A DNA stretch of 7,435 nucleotides from an uncultured Erysipelotrichaceae bacterium (GCA_902795875.1 CADBND010000064.1:1-7435), one strand, 5' to 3'. Shown: positions 1 through 7,091, counted from the stretch's first letter. Notes: generated by a model not told the origin, from the letters alone. Translations and numbers: made by a program.

Positions 1-447
1 GGTACGGTTGATGAGTGTAAGTTTATATTGGGAAAGGATCTTCTTGATCCCGTTCATGTCCCGGCGTATGGAAGATTCCGAACAGTTGCACATATCGATC
101 AGATCGTTGATATAGAGGCTTCTTTTGCATAAGAATCTTCTGATGATGAAATGGATCCTCTCATCCTGCATGTCTTCATAAAAGAAACCGTTTTTAAACC
201 GTTTCTCCACCTGTGCACGGAAATCACGATACTTCTTTCTATCAGTCACTTCCATCTCGTATCCGCTACCCGGATGCGAGATGATATTACAACCGTTTTC
301 ATGACAAATGATATTGAGATCGTCGATCTCCTTGCGGATCGTCTTGAGACTCTGGCCGATATAGTCTGAAAAAACGCTGCCATTCACAGTCGAAAGATTG
401 GAAAAGAGGATCATCAGGATGTTGGCCTGGTAATTGAATATCCGCAT
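1..447 (-). CDS. BglG/LicR/MtlR-like transcriptional regulator, N-terminal part (cut by window edge)
   Basis: An open frame of 149 codons starts at ATG 447-445 and is still open at base 1, so only the N-terminus is present. Two DNA-binding units are visible. The first is an HTH_11-like domain at about residues 5-55, with a recognition segment around SLKTIRKEIDDLN followed by a winged stretch ending GSGYEMEV. The second is an Mga-like HTH at about residues 97-149, with CSESSIRRDMNGIKKIL as its recognition helix. This tandem arrangement is typical of the BglG/LicR/MtlR family, whose later part normally carries PRD and PTS EIIA/EIIB-like domains that sense sugar-transport phosphorylation. Those domains would lie outside the window, so the sugar is unknown. 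The start is chosen because the first HTH begins at once and no better start lies upstream; the ribosome site is weak (AGAAG). It begins 43 bp after the lactonase stop, on the same strand. A Mga-type virulence regulator is a less likely reading. Confidence 0.8.
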   Translation of the reverse strand, partial: MRIFNYQANILMILFSNLSTVNGSVFSDYIGQSLKTIRKEIDDLNIICHENGCNIISHPGSGYEMEVTDRKKYRDFRAQVEKRFKNGFFYEDMQDERIHFIIRRFLCKRSLYINDLIDMCNCSESSIRRDMNGIKKILSQYKLTLINRT

Positions 448-490
448 ATCGCTACTTCTATTATACTTTTTCTTTTTTACTAAGAAAGGG

Positions 491-1609
491 TCAATCAAGA
501 AAGCGCAGACATCCCGGCATAGGAACGTTTTCTTTCTTCACAAATTCAATTTCACCATTTTCCGTGATCCGAAAGATCAGGATCTCACTTTTACCACTGG
601 CCATCGCCATCAGATATCTGTCATCTTCACTGATACATAAGCCACGGATCGCATCTTCTTTCATATCGTATTCTCTGATCTTTTCCAAGGTACCGTCCTC
701 CCGTATCCGGAACGCGATCAGCCTGTTGCAATTTCTCGTAGCGGAATAAAGATGATCCCCGGCATGTGTCGATACCAGGTCAGAAGGCATGACTCCTTCC
801 CCATCTTCTACCTGCTTGTAGGCGCCGATCTTTTCAAGACTGCCTGTTTTTGTATCATAGCGGAAAGCATACAGAATGTTACTGGTCTCGTTATTTTCAT
901 AGACGACTGGAAGGATCGGATGAAAGGCGGTGTAACGCGGGGCCGTATCCTTTTCCATCTGTGTGACCTGAAGCGGGACGATCTTCCCGTTTTCGTAATC
1001 GATCGAATAGCTGTATATCCTGTCCAAGCCCTTATCACAGGCATAGAAGATCTTCCCGTCCGGGGACAGATTGATGCTGTGACAATGCGGCTGTCTGTAT
1101 CTTCCTTCTTCGATATATCCTTCATAGAGGACCATATCCTTCACTTTATCAAGACTTCCGTCTTCATTAAGAGCGATCATGCCTACACCACCGTCATCGC
1201 TCACTAAAACCGTTTCAAAAAGACCGTCATCATTCTTCTTTACCTTCGTAACCGGCTTTCTGTTCGTGTGATTGGCATAAAGAAGATATTTTCCGCTTCC
1301 ATCCATGTGGCAATAGCAGGTCTTGGTCATATACGTATTGATATGGTTCATCAGCTTGAGAAGATGATCGACCACCTTGAACGCATAGATGGTACCGCCT
1401 CCGGCGCCGGAGACAAGATGTCCGTCCGTTTCATCGCACATATAGAAGACCTTCCTGTTTTTGTCGTAATACATATTTCCGGCATTGACTCCTTCTTCAT
1501 AGGATCCTGTGATCGAAAAGGAAAGATCGCTGTCATCAAATACCGCCGTCAAGATCCCGTGTGGTCTTTTGAAATCAAAGGTCCCGATCGTCATATAGTA
1601 TTTACTCAT
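491..1609 (-). CDS. Lactonase-family seven-bladed beta-propeller protein (6-phosphogluconolactonase-like)
   Basis: A 372-residue cytoplasmic protein without a signal peptide or membrane segments, and of normal length for the lactonase/YbhE-type propeller family (Pfam lactonase, PF10282). Members hydrolyse sugar lactones such as 6-phosphogluconolactone, though many have no proven substrate. Repeating propeller-blade motifs are visible: PHCHSINLSPDGKIFYACD (174-192) then DRIYSYSID, PRYTAFHP (224-231) then ILYAFRYD, SDLVSTHAGDHLYSATR (276-292) then LIAFRI, and IRGLCISEDDRYLMAMAS (321-338) then EILIFRI. The His-rich PHCH and PRYTAFHP stretches sit where the family has its conserved PHS and PRH positions. 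AGGGAG (1620-1615) precedes ATG by 5 bases and fills the 11-bp gap after the oxidoreductase gene, which supports co-transcription. A dehydrogenase next to a lactonase suggests oxidation of a sugar to a lactone and then ring opening. That pairing is inferred from context; the substrate cannot be read from the sequence. Confidence 0.85.
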   Translation of the reverse strand: MSKYYMTIGTFDFKRPHGILTAVFDDSDLSFSITGSYEEGVNAGNMYYDKNRKVFYMCDETDGHLVSGAGGGTIYAFKVVDHLLKLMNHINTYMTKTCYCHMDGSGKYLLYANHTNRKPVTKVKKNDDGLFETVLVSDDGGVGMIALNEDGSLDKVKDMVLYEGYIEEGRYRQPHCHSINLSPDGKIFYACDKGLDRIYSYSIDYENGKIVPLQVTQMEKDTAPRYTAFHPILPVVYENNETSNILYAFRYDTKTGSLEKIGAYKQVEDGEGVMPSDLVSTHAGDHLYSATRNCNRLIAFRIREDGTLEKIREYDMKEDAIRGLCISEDDRYLMAMASGKSEILIFRITENGEIEFVKKENVPMPGCLRFLD

Positions 1610-1620
1610 ATTTTCTCCCT

Positions 1621-2643
1621 CTATACCTTTACAAGGCCCTTTCCTGCCGCTTTGTAGATCGCATCGATGATCTGTACATATTCCACCGCCGCATCGATAC
1701 CGACACCGGAATTGCTGAAAGGATCGATGCCGACTTCATCGTTTGGAATATCCTCCGTAAGCATATCCAGGAAATACAGGATATGCTGCTTCGGCTTATA
1801 TTGAAAGCTGTCATATACTGTCATTTCACGCTCGCTTTTATACAAAAACACTTTTTCTCTTCCCGGTCTTTCTCCCGGTACGATCCGGATCGAACCATTA
1901 TCACCATAGATGATCGCCTCATATTGGATCGCTCTGGTGACAAAAGAAGCCGACATCGTGATTCGGAGATCATCTTCGTAGACCATCGTAACGATCGCAC
2001 TGTCCTCCATATCGTTTTCTTTCGCCAAAGAGCTGTTATATGTCAGAACACTGTTGAGGCTCTGTGGTTTCCCGAAAAGATAATGTGCCATGTGGATCGC
2101 ATGTCCTCCCACATCGGACATGATCCCGCCCTGTCTTTTATTCTTGTCATAATAGGGATCCAGGTCTTCCTTGTCGAAACGGTAATGATTCAAGCGGAAA
2201 TAGGCCTCCGTTATTTTTCCCAGTTCCCCTTTTTCGATCAGCTGCTTTGCGAAAAGGAAACCTTCACGCACAAACGGATCACTCATAAAGAAACGGACAT
2301 CATTCTTCTTTACGAGCCTTTGGACTTCGTAAGCCTCTTCCGGTTTCGTACACATGGGCTTCTCAACGAAGATGGAGATCCCGTTTTCAGCCGCCATCTT
2401 CATAAGCATCATTTTCTGATAGTTCTCGCACAGGATCAAAACCCCATCGAGTTCATATCCGCTCATAAGCTTTGCGGGATCATTTGTCACATCGCATCCG
2501 ATAGCCTGTGCGAGATGTTTTGCCTTTTCCTCCTCTTCATCCCATAAGACAACGACCTTTCCTTTTTCAGAATCATTTACTAATGAAGCGAATTTCTCAA
2601 TGTGACCTGTCGTACCGCAGATCCCGATCCTCTTCTCTTTCAT
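1621..2643 (-). CDS. Gfo/Idh/MocA-family NAD(P)-dependent oxidoreductase
   Basis: A 340-residue soluble enzyme of typical family length. The N-terminal Rossmann fold opens with GICGTTGHIEK (7-17), a variant glycine-rich nucleotide loop. VEKPMC (93-98) contains the family EKP motif, whose Lys95 is the expected catalytic or nicotinamide-site lysine. The C-terminal substrate-binding domain has GGIMSDVGGHAIH (172-184), with Asp177 and His181 matching the catalytic Asp/His of inositol dehydrogenase-type enzymes. The usual acidic residue three positions after the His is His184 here. Family members oxidise or reduce sugars, inositols and related polyols; nothing visible fixes the substrate. The gene starts 3 bp after the stop of the Cys-rich small gene. 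AGGA at 2654-2651 is its ribosome site, so the preceding stop codon lies between that site and the ATG. The lactonase gene follows after 11 bp. Dehydrogenase and lactonase may act in sequence (inference). Confidence 0.9.
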   Translation of the reverse strand: MKEKRIGICGTTGHIEKFASLVNDSEKGKVVVLWDEEEEKAKHLAQAIGCDVTNDPAKLMSGYELDGVLILCENYQKMMLMKMAAENGISIFVEKPMCTKPEEAYEVQRLVKKNDVRFFMSDPFVREGFLFAKQLIEKGELGKITEAYFRLNHYRFDKEDLDPYYDKNKRQGGIMSDVGGHAIHMAHYLFGKPQSLNSVLTYNSSLAKENDMEDSAIVTMVYEDDLRITMSASFVTRAIQYEAIIYGDNGSIRIVPGERPGREKVFLYKSEREMTVYDSFQYKPKQHILYFLDMLTEDIPNDEVGIDPFSNSGVGIDAAVEYVQIIDAIYKAAGKGLVKV

Positions 2644-2646
2644 ATC

Positions 2647-2937
2647 TTATTCCTGAGAAAGTAGCATCTGTCCCACTTTCCTGCCTCTTCCACAGCTCGG
2701 AGAAAGGATGCAGCAGTGCTTTTCACAACCGTTACAATGGATGGAAGAAGCTGCCTTTCGGAAAGCGTCGATCTCTTCTTTTCCTTCCATGATCATCGTT
2801 TCAGGATCGCTTTTTTCTTCGCTGTCACCGTTATGATGGCGGTGCTGATGAGCGAGTTCCTTCATCTTGTCGGAGACTTCCTTCGCCCTATTTTCATCGA
2901 TCCCGAATTCTTTCATCAGATATTCTGTATTGTTCAT
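2647..2937 (-). CDS. Small Cys/His-rich protein of unknown function
   Basis: A 96-residue protein I cannot assign to a named family. The frame allows an earlier ATG at 2973, but the start at 2937 is preferred. It has a strong AAGGAGGA site (2953-2946) 8 bases upstream and forms a one-base TGATG overlap with the stop of the preceding ABC gene. Residues 1-28 look helical and charged. A histidine cluster follows (His30, 32, 34 and 35), then an acidic linker. The C-terminus carries Cys68, Cys71, Cys75, Cys76 and Cys82 spaced C-x2-C-x3-C-C-x5-C and followed directly by GRGRK. This suggests a zinc, iron-sulfur or redox site. I have an unverified memory of similar C-x2-C-x3-C...CGRG tails in clostridial proteins near MarR regulators. 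There is no signal peptide or membrane segment, so it is probably cytoplasmic. Its place directly after the transporter genes suggests an accessory or sensing role, which is inference. Confidence 0.75.
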   Translation of the reverse strand: MNNTEYLMKEFGIDENRAKEVSDKMKELAHQHRHHNGDSEEKSDPETMIMEGKEEIDAFRKAASSIHCNGCEKHCCILSPSCGRGRKVGQMLLSQE

Positions 2938-4783
2938 CAGATCTGTCCTCCTTCCGTAAACTGCGAGTTCCACAGTTCAGCATATATGCCATTCATTTCC
3001 ATCAATTCCCTGTGATTGCCTGTCTCCACGATATCGCCATCCTTCATGACCAGAATGATATCCGCATCCCGTATCGTCGAAAGACGGTGAGCGATCGTAA
3101 AGGAAGTGCGTCCCTGAGTCAGCTTGTTCATGGCGTCCTGCACCATCTGTTCGGTCCTCGTATCGACCGAAGAAGTCGCCTCATCCAGGATCAGTAAAGG
3201 TGCGTTGTTGATCATGGCACGGGCGATCGTCATCAGCTGCCTTTGTCCGACCGACATATTGGAGTCATCACTCAGTTTCGTATCGTAGCCATTGGGCAGT
3301 GACATGATGTAGTGATGGATCCCGACTGCCTTACAAGCCTTTATCATATCCTCGTCGCTGACATCCTTCTTTCCGAAGATCAGATTGTCTCTTACTGTTC
3401 CATTGAACAGCCAGGTATCCTGTAAGACCATGCCAAAGAGCGAATGGACGCATTCTCTTGTCATATCGGTCGTTTTGATCCCGCCGATCGAGATGCTGCC
3501 GCTGCCCACTTCATAGAAGCGCATCAGCAGATTGATTAGGTCGTCTTGCCAGCACCGGTAGGACCGACGATCGCCACATGGTGACCGGGATAGACCGTAA
3601 AACTGAAGTCCTTGATGATCGTCCTTTCCGGAACATATCCGAAACTGACATGATCGAATACGACATCAGCCTTATCAATATCATCGATGTGGTCGATCTT
3701 GCCCGTTTCATCTTCCATCTCTTCTTCCTTGAAAAGCTGGAAGATCCTTTCTGCTGCTGCCGCTGCCGTCTGCAAGGAAGTCGTGCCCTCCGCGACCTGC
3801 GTCAAAGGCTGCGTGAAGAGCTTGACATAGACGATGAAAGCGACGATGACACCAAAATCGATGATACCTTTATTGACCAGATAGGCACCGTATACGCAGA
3901 CTGCCACATAGCCCATATTGGAGACTAATTCCATGATCGGCATCATCAGTCCGCTCAAAAACTGTGATTTCCAGTTGGCTTCATAGAGTTTCTCGTTGAT
4001 CTGTGTGAATGTCTTTTCCGATTCTTCTTCGCCATTGTACCCCTTCACGATCACATGACCCGCATACATCTCCTCGATGTGCCCGTTCAAAAGACCGAGA
4101 TAATAGGAACGATTCACGAAGAACGGCTGGGAATACCTGATCAGAAAACGCATTCCCGCAAAGCCCAGCAAAGCGAAGAAGATCGCTGCCAAAGCCAGAT
4201 TCACATTCGTTATCAACATCATCACCGCACATCCGGTAAAAGTCAGTATCGCAACTACCAGTTCCGCGATCGTCTTGTCCAGTGCCATGTTCAGCGTATC
4301 CACATCGTTGGTGACACGGCTCAACAGATCACCGAAACTTGATGAATCGCTTCTTGATAGCGGGATGGAATTGAGCTTGTGTGAGATGTCGGTACGCATC
4401 ATCTGCGTTAAGCGGGAGGAATACGTGGTCATAGTATAGGATTCCACATAAGTTACGATCGCCGATACGATATATACGATCATGATCCGGACGGTCAGTT
4501 TCGTGATGGTGTCCAGAGCCATATTTCCGCTTCTCATTCCTTCGGAGATCAGATTCGTGATCCTCTTCAAAGTATCCGGACCGATCAGAGTCAATACTAC
4601 ACTGAGGATCGCACAGCTGATCCCCAGTACGATCATCGGCATTAGTCTTTTTGAATATTTCAGCACCATGATCCAGGCACTGGTAAAATCTTTCGGTTTT
4701 TCTGCGACACGCATGCCGCCTCTTTTGCCGCCACCTGTGGTCTTCATCTCGACCTGGCCTAAACTGTAACTGTTCTTTGCCAT
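2937..4783 (-). pseudogene. ABC exporter half-transporter (TMD-NBD), catalytic subunit of a heterodimer, split by a one-base frameshift
   Basis: Two abutting frames make one 615-residue exporter. Frame 4783-3536 gives residues 1-415: a basic N-terminus, about six membrane helices (roughly 47-68, 97-115, 170-190, 193-214, 280-302 and 307-325), A-loop Tyr383 and Walker A GPTGAGKTT (407-415), then TAA. The -1 frame resumes without loss (LINLL before Met at 3524) and ends at 2937. It carries Q-loop Gln, signature MSVGQ, Walker B LLILDE with catalytic Glu, D-loop SSVD and H-loop His, all intact. The signature lacks the first Gly of LSGGQ, while Walker B and H-loop are canonical, so this is the subunit that supplies the hydrolytic site in heterodimeric exporters. 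The start overlaps the upstream stop (TAATG), with GGAGGAG 8 bases before it. The ATG at 3524 has no ribosome site, so the C-terminal half is unlikely to be made alone. The substrate is unknown; multidrug or toxic-compound efflux is the family-level guess. Confidence 0.85.
3533..3541 (-). other. Frameshift point: one base missing after Walker A
   Basis: On the minus strand the reading is ACG ACC TAA TCA. Inserting one base before TA, or re-reading the final C of ACC, gives ACC CTA ATC AAT CTG CTG. That encodes T-L-I-N-L-L, the usual continuation of GKTT in ABC exporters. The simplest ancestor has CCC where CC is now seen. No classical -1 slippery heptamer is present, so programmed frameshifting looks unlikely. 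Confidence 0.85.
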
Positions 4784-6525
4784 TATGCCAACTCCTCCAT
4801 AGACAGCTGCGTCTTTGCGATCTCTTTATAGATCTGACAATCTTTCATCAGTTCCTTATGAGTTCCTTCTCCGACGATCTTTCCTTCGTCAAGAACGATG
4901 ATCTTATCCGCATCACGGATCGTTCCGATACGCTGAGCGACGATGAATGTCGTAATACCGGCAGTCTCCTTTTTGAGCGTCGATCTCAAGATCCTATCCG
5001 TCTTATAATCCAAAGCCGAGAAAGTATCATCGAATATATAGAATTCCGGTTCTCTGTATACTGCCCTGGCAACGGAAAGCCGCTGCTTCTGTCCGCCGGA
5101 AACATTCGTACCACCTCTGGTGATCGTCGCATCGATCTGTCCGTCCATCTTGGATACGAACTCTTTTGCCTGCGCGATCTCGATCGCCTTCCTGACTTTT
5201 TCTTCAATATCTTTATGCGCGTACGTCACATTGCTTCTTACCGTGCCGGTAAATAAGACTGCCTGCTGGGATGCGTAGCCCATCTTTTCATGAAGGTCTT
5301 TCTGCTTATATTCACGCACATCGTGTCCATCGACCAGTATCTCTCCTTTGGATACATCGAAGAAACGCATCATGAGATTCACCAGCGTGGATTTTCCTGA
5401 ACCGGTCGCGCCGATAAAGGCGACTGTCTGTCCTTTTTCAGCAGAAAAGCTGATATCATCCAACGCCGGAACATTGGCACCGGGATAAGTGAAAGAGACA
5501 TTTTTGAATTCCATGACTCCCTTTCCTTTCTCCTCGATCGTTCCTTCTCCGTCTTTGATCGAAGGTTGCGTATCCAGAATCGCATTGATACGTTCCGCCG
5601 CTACGGAAGCTCTGGGGATCATATTGAAGATCATATTCAAGCCCATGAACGCCCGGACGATCCTGGCGGCATAGGTGGAAAAAACTACCATCTCCGAAAA
5701 GATCTCCAGCTGCTCAGAAACACCTGCCGAAGCGATCAGATAAGCGCCGATGCAGTAGATCCCGACATTCAGTTCATTGTTTACAAACTTGGTCGAAGGC
5801 TGCAAAAGCCCCATCGCTCGTCTTGCTTTCAGGGCGTTTTCCGTATATTCCCTGTTTGCCTTATCGAATTTTTCTTCTTCGTAATCTTCTGCATTATATG
5901 CCCGGATGACCCACATACCGGTCATATTTTCCCTTGTTACCTGGTTGATATTATCGGTATAATACTGCATCTTGCGGAAACGCGGGTGCGCGTAGATCAC
6001 TAAGAACACCAGTAATACCACCAGAATGGATACGGAAGCGGCTGTAAAAGCCATCCATTGCCAGTAATGAGTCGAGATCTTGAACAGCGCATATCCTGCC
6101 ATGATCGGCACCCGGATCAGCTGATTGAAACCGCGTGACATGATGTTCTGTATCTGTGTACAGTCGTTGGTGGAACGTGTAATCAAAGAAGCTGTCGAGA
6201 AACGGTCGATCTCTTCCATTGAAAAGGCTTCGACCCTTTGAAAGATCTGCCAGCGCAGATGTTGTGAGAAGGAAGCCGCAAAACGGGATGAGAAGTATCT
6301 TGCGATCAGTGAACAGAGAAATGCCAGGAGTGAAAGTCCGATCATGATCCATCCGCACCGCCAGATCTCACTCATCGGCGAGCCCGGTGTGTTGACGAGC
6401 TTCGTGATATCGGACATATAATCCGGAACACTCAGTTCAAGAACGACTTGAGCCGAAATGAAAACGACAAGCATCAGCGCATAAAGCACATGTGTTCTCG
6501 TCATCCTGCGCATCAAACGGATCAT
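4783..6525 (-). CDS. ABC exporter half-transporter (TMD-NBD), degenerate-site subunit
   Basis: A complete 580-residue membrane protein of normal half-transporter length. Membrane helices lie at roughly 11-31, 55-75, 136-152, 158-178, 250-268 and 274-296. The nucleotide-binding domain starts at about residue 335. It contains A-loop Tyr347, Walker A GATGSGKST (372-380), Q-loop Gln420, signature VSGGQ (475-479) and Walker B FYIFDD (495-500). The catalytic Walker B Glu is Asp500 and the H-loop His is Gln531 (IVAQRIGTI). This combination marks the non-hydrolysing subunit of heterodimeric exporters such as TM287/TM288; its intact signature should complete the active site of the partner encoded next. 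The ATG overlaps the MarR stop by four bases (ATGA), with AAAGGAGGAG just upstream. The gene ends in a one-base TAATG overlap with the partner gene. It probably sits in the cytoplasmic membrane and exports a compound recognised by the MarR repressor (inference). Confidence 0.93.
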   Translation of the reverse strand: MIRLMRRMTRTHVLYALMLVVFISAQVVLELSVPDYMSDITKLVNTPGSPMSEIWRCGWIMIGLSLLAFLCSLIARYFSSRFAASFSQHLRWQIFQRVEAFSMEEIDRFSTASLITRSTNDCTQIQNIMSRGFNQLIRVPIMAGYALFKISTHYWQWMAFTAASVSILVVLLVFLVIYAHPRFRKMQYYTDNINQVTRENMTGMWVIRAYNAEDYEEEKFDKANREYTENALKARRAMGLLQPSTKFVNNELNVGIYCIGAYLIASAGVSEQLEIFSEMVVFSTYAARIVRAFMGLNMIFNMIPRASVAAERINAILDTQPSIKDGEGTIEEKGKGVMEFKNVSFTYPGANVPALDDISFSAEKGQTVAFIGATGSGKSTLVNLMMRFFDVSKGEILVDGHDVREYKQKDLHEKMGYASQQAVLFTGTVRSNVTYAHKDIEEKVRKAIEIAQAKEFVSKMDGQIDATITRGGTNVSGGQKQRLSVARAVYREPEFYIFDDTFSALDYKTDRILRSTLKKETAGITTFIVAQRIGTIRDADKIIVLDEGKIVGEGTHKELMKDCQIYKEIAKTQLSMEELA

Positions 6526-6962
6526 CGTTTCTCCTCCTTTTCCCTGCGGTTATATGTATCTACGACCTTTCCTAACAGATCAGAAAGAGCCGCTTTTTCT
6601 TCATCACTCAGACATTCAAAGACCATATTGGCTCTTCTTTTTCTGGATTCGGTGATTTTATCATGATGTTTTATTCCCTCTTCAGAAATATAGACACCGA
6701 TATTGCGCCGGTCTCCTTCCAGTCTTTTTCTGTATATCAGGCCCTTGCCTTCAAGCTGCGAAAGCGCTCTGGTAAGTGATTGCGGCCGTATCTCAAGGAC
6801 ATCCGCAAGCTGCGACTGCGTAATGCCGGAGTTGCGATATACCGCACCCATGATGCGTCCGTATCCGCTTCCCGCTTCCTGATCGATGACTTTGCTGCGT
6901 TTGATCACATTCTCTGTGAGCCGGACCAGTTTCATCAATTCCAGATCGATCTCTTCTTTCAT
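6522..6962 (-). CDS. MarR-family transcriptional repressor, first gene of the efflux operon
   Basis: A 146-residue winged-helix protein of typical MarR length. Helices at each end should form the dimer interface. The helix-turn-helix spans about residues 46-72 (ITQSQLADVLEIRPQSLTRALSQLE), with the recognition helix near 59-71. The wing (76-93) contains the family Asp-x-Arg signature as GDRRN (83-87). Members bind palindromic DNA as dimers and release it on binding phenolic or other small ligands, or on oxidation. There is no cysteine in the DNA-binding domain; the only Cys (117) lies near the C-terminus. GGAGGT (6973-6968) lies 5 bases before ATG. Two palindromes overlap its own promoter, so autorepression of the whole operon is strongly suggested. 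Its stop overlaps the first ABC start by four bases. The ligand is unknown. Confidence 0.92.
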   Translation of the reverse strand: MKEEIDLELMKLVRLTENVIKRSKVIDQEAGSGYGRIMGAVYRNSGITQSQLADVLEIRPQSLTRALSQLEGKGLIYRKRLEGDRRNIGVYISEEGIKHHDKITESRKRRANMVFECLSDEEKAALSDLLGKVVDTYNRREKEEKR

Positions 6963-6975
6963 ACTGTACCTCCAT

Positions 6976-7008
6976 TAATAAGCTACCTTATTATAAGATA
7001 CCTTATTA
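6976..7008. promoter_or_regulatory. Two tandem palindromic operators, probable MarR binding sites
   Basis: Site 1 (6976-6993) is TAATAAG-N4-CTTATTA with perfect 7-bp arms. Site 2 (6991-7008) is TTATAAG-N4-CTTATTA with one arm mismatch. Their centres are 15 bp apart and they overlap by 3 bp, so TACCTTATTA recurs as a direct repeat. Site 1 covers the -10 box and probable start site, and site 2 fills the spacer. Bound dimers would block RNA polymerase. A third, overlapping palindrome (6984-7000, one mismatched pair) is a by-product of this layout. Confidence 0.8.
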
Positions 7009-7018
7009 ATTTTTTCAA
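6990..7018 (-). promoter_or_regulatory. Sigma-A-type promoter of the marR-ABC operon
   Basis: On the minus strand, TTGAAA (7018-7013) and a perfect TATAAT (6995-6990) are separated by exactly 17 bp. Transcription should start near 6983, giving a leader of about 20 bases that holds the MarR ribosome site. This is the only convincing promoter in the window and probably serves all six following genes down to the lactonase. Confidence 0.85.
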
Positions 7019-7030
7019 TCAAATTTTCAC

Positions 7031-7057
7031 AAAAAAAAGTCCGGTCTTTTCCGGGCT
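7031..7057 (-). terminator. Second intrinsic terminator, in tandem
   Basis: On the minus strand the arms AGCCCGG (7057-7051) and CCGGACT (7044-7038) pair with one mismatch around AAAAGA. A run of eight T (7038-7031) follows; its first T is also the last base of the stem. It lies about 12 bp upstream of the marR operon -35 box and would stop read-through into it. Confidence 0.75.
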
Positions 7058-7064
7058 GATCCAA

Positions 7065-7089
7065 AGAAAAAGGCCTTTTCGGCCTTTCT
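7065..7089 (-). terminator. Intrinsic terminator of the glutaredoxin-domain gene
   Basis: Just after the stop codon at 7092, the minus strand forms a stem of AAAGGCC and GGCCTTT around a GAAAA loop. The run TTTTTCTTT follows. A GC core with a U-rich tail is the standard form. Confidence 0.85.
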
Positions 7090-7091
7090 CA

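Noticed and set aside
448..490. AT-rich weak hairpin (TTTCTT with AAGAAA) after the lactonase stop
   Set aside because: The stem has almost no GC pairs and no T run follows it, so it is not a convincing terminator.
460..494. Possible promoter for the BglG-like gene: TATAAT (465-460) with TTGACC (494-489) on the minus strand
   Set aside because: The spacing is 23 bp rather than about 17, and the -10 box lies only 12 bases before the ATG, leaving almost no leader. It is probably chance in an AT-rich gap.
752..1657. Plus-strand open frames opposite the lactonase gene
   Set aside because: They lack start signals and recognisable domains, and they mirror the strong codon pattern of the propeller gene.
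1783..2547. Long plus-strand open frame of 254 codons opposite the oxidoreductase gene
   Set aside because: It has no ribosome site and its product is low-complexity-like without a recognisable domain. It lies wholly opposite a gene with clear family motifs, so it is a shadow frame.
2938..2973. Earlier ATG at 2973 for the Cys-rich small protein
   Set aside because: It lies 36 bases inside the ABC gene with no ribosome site, while the ATG at 2937 has a strong one and a coupled stop/start overlap.
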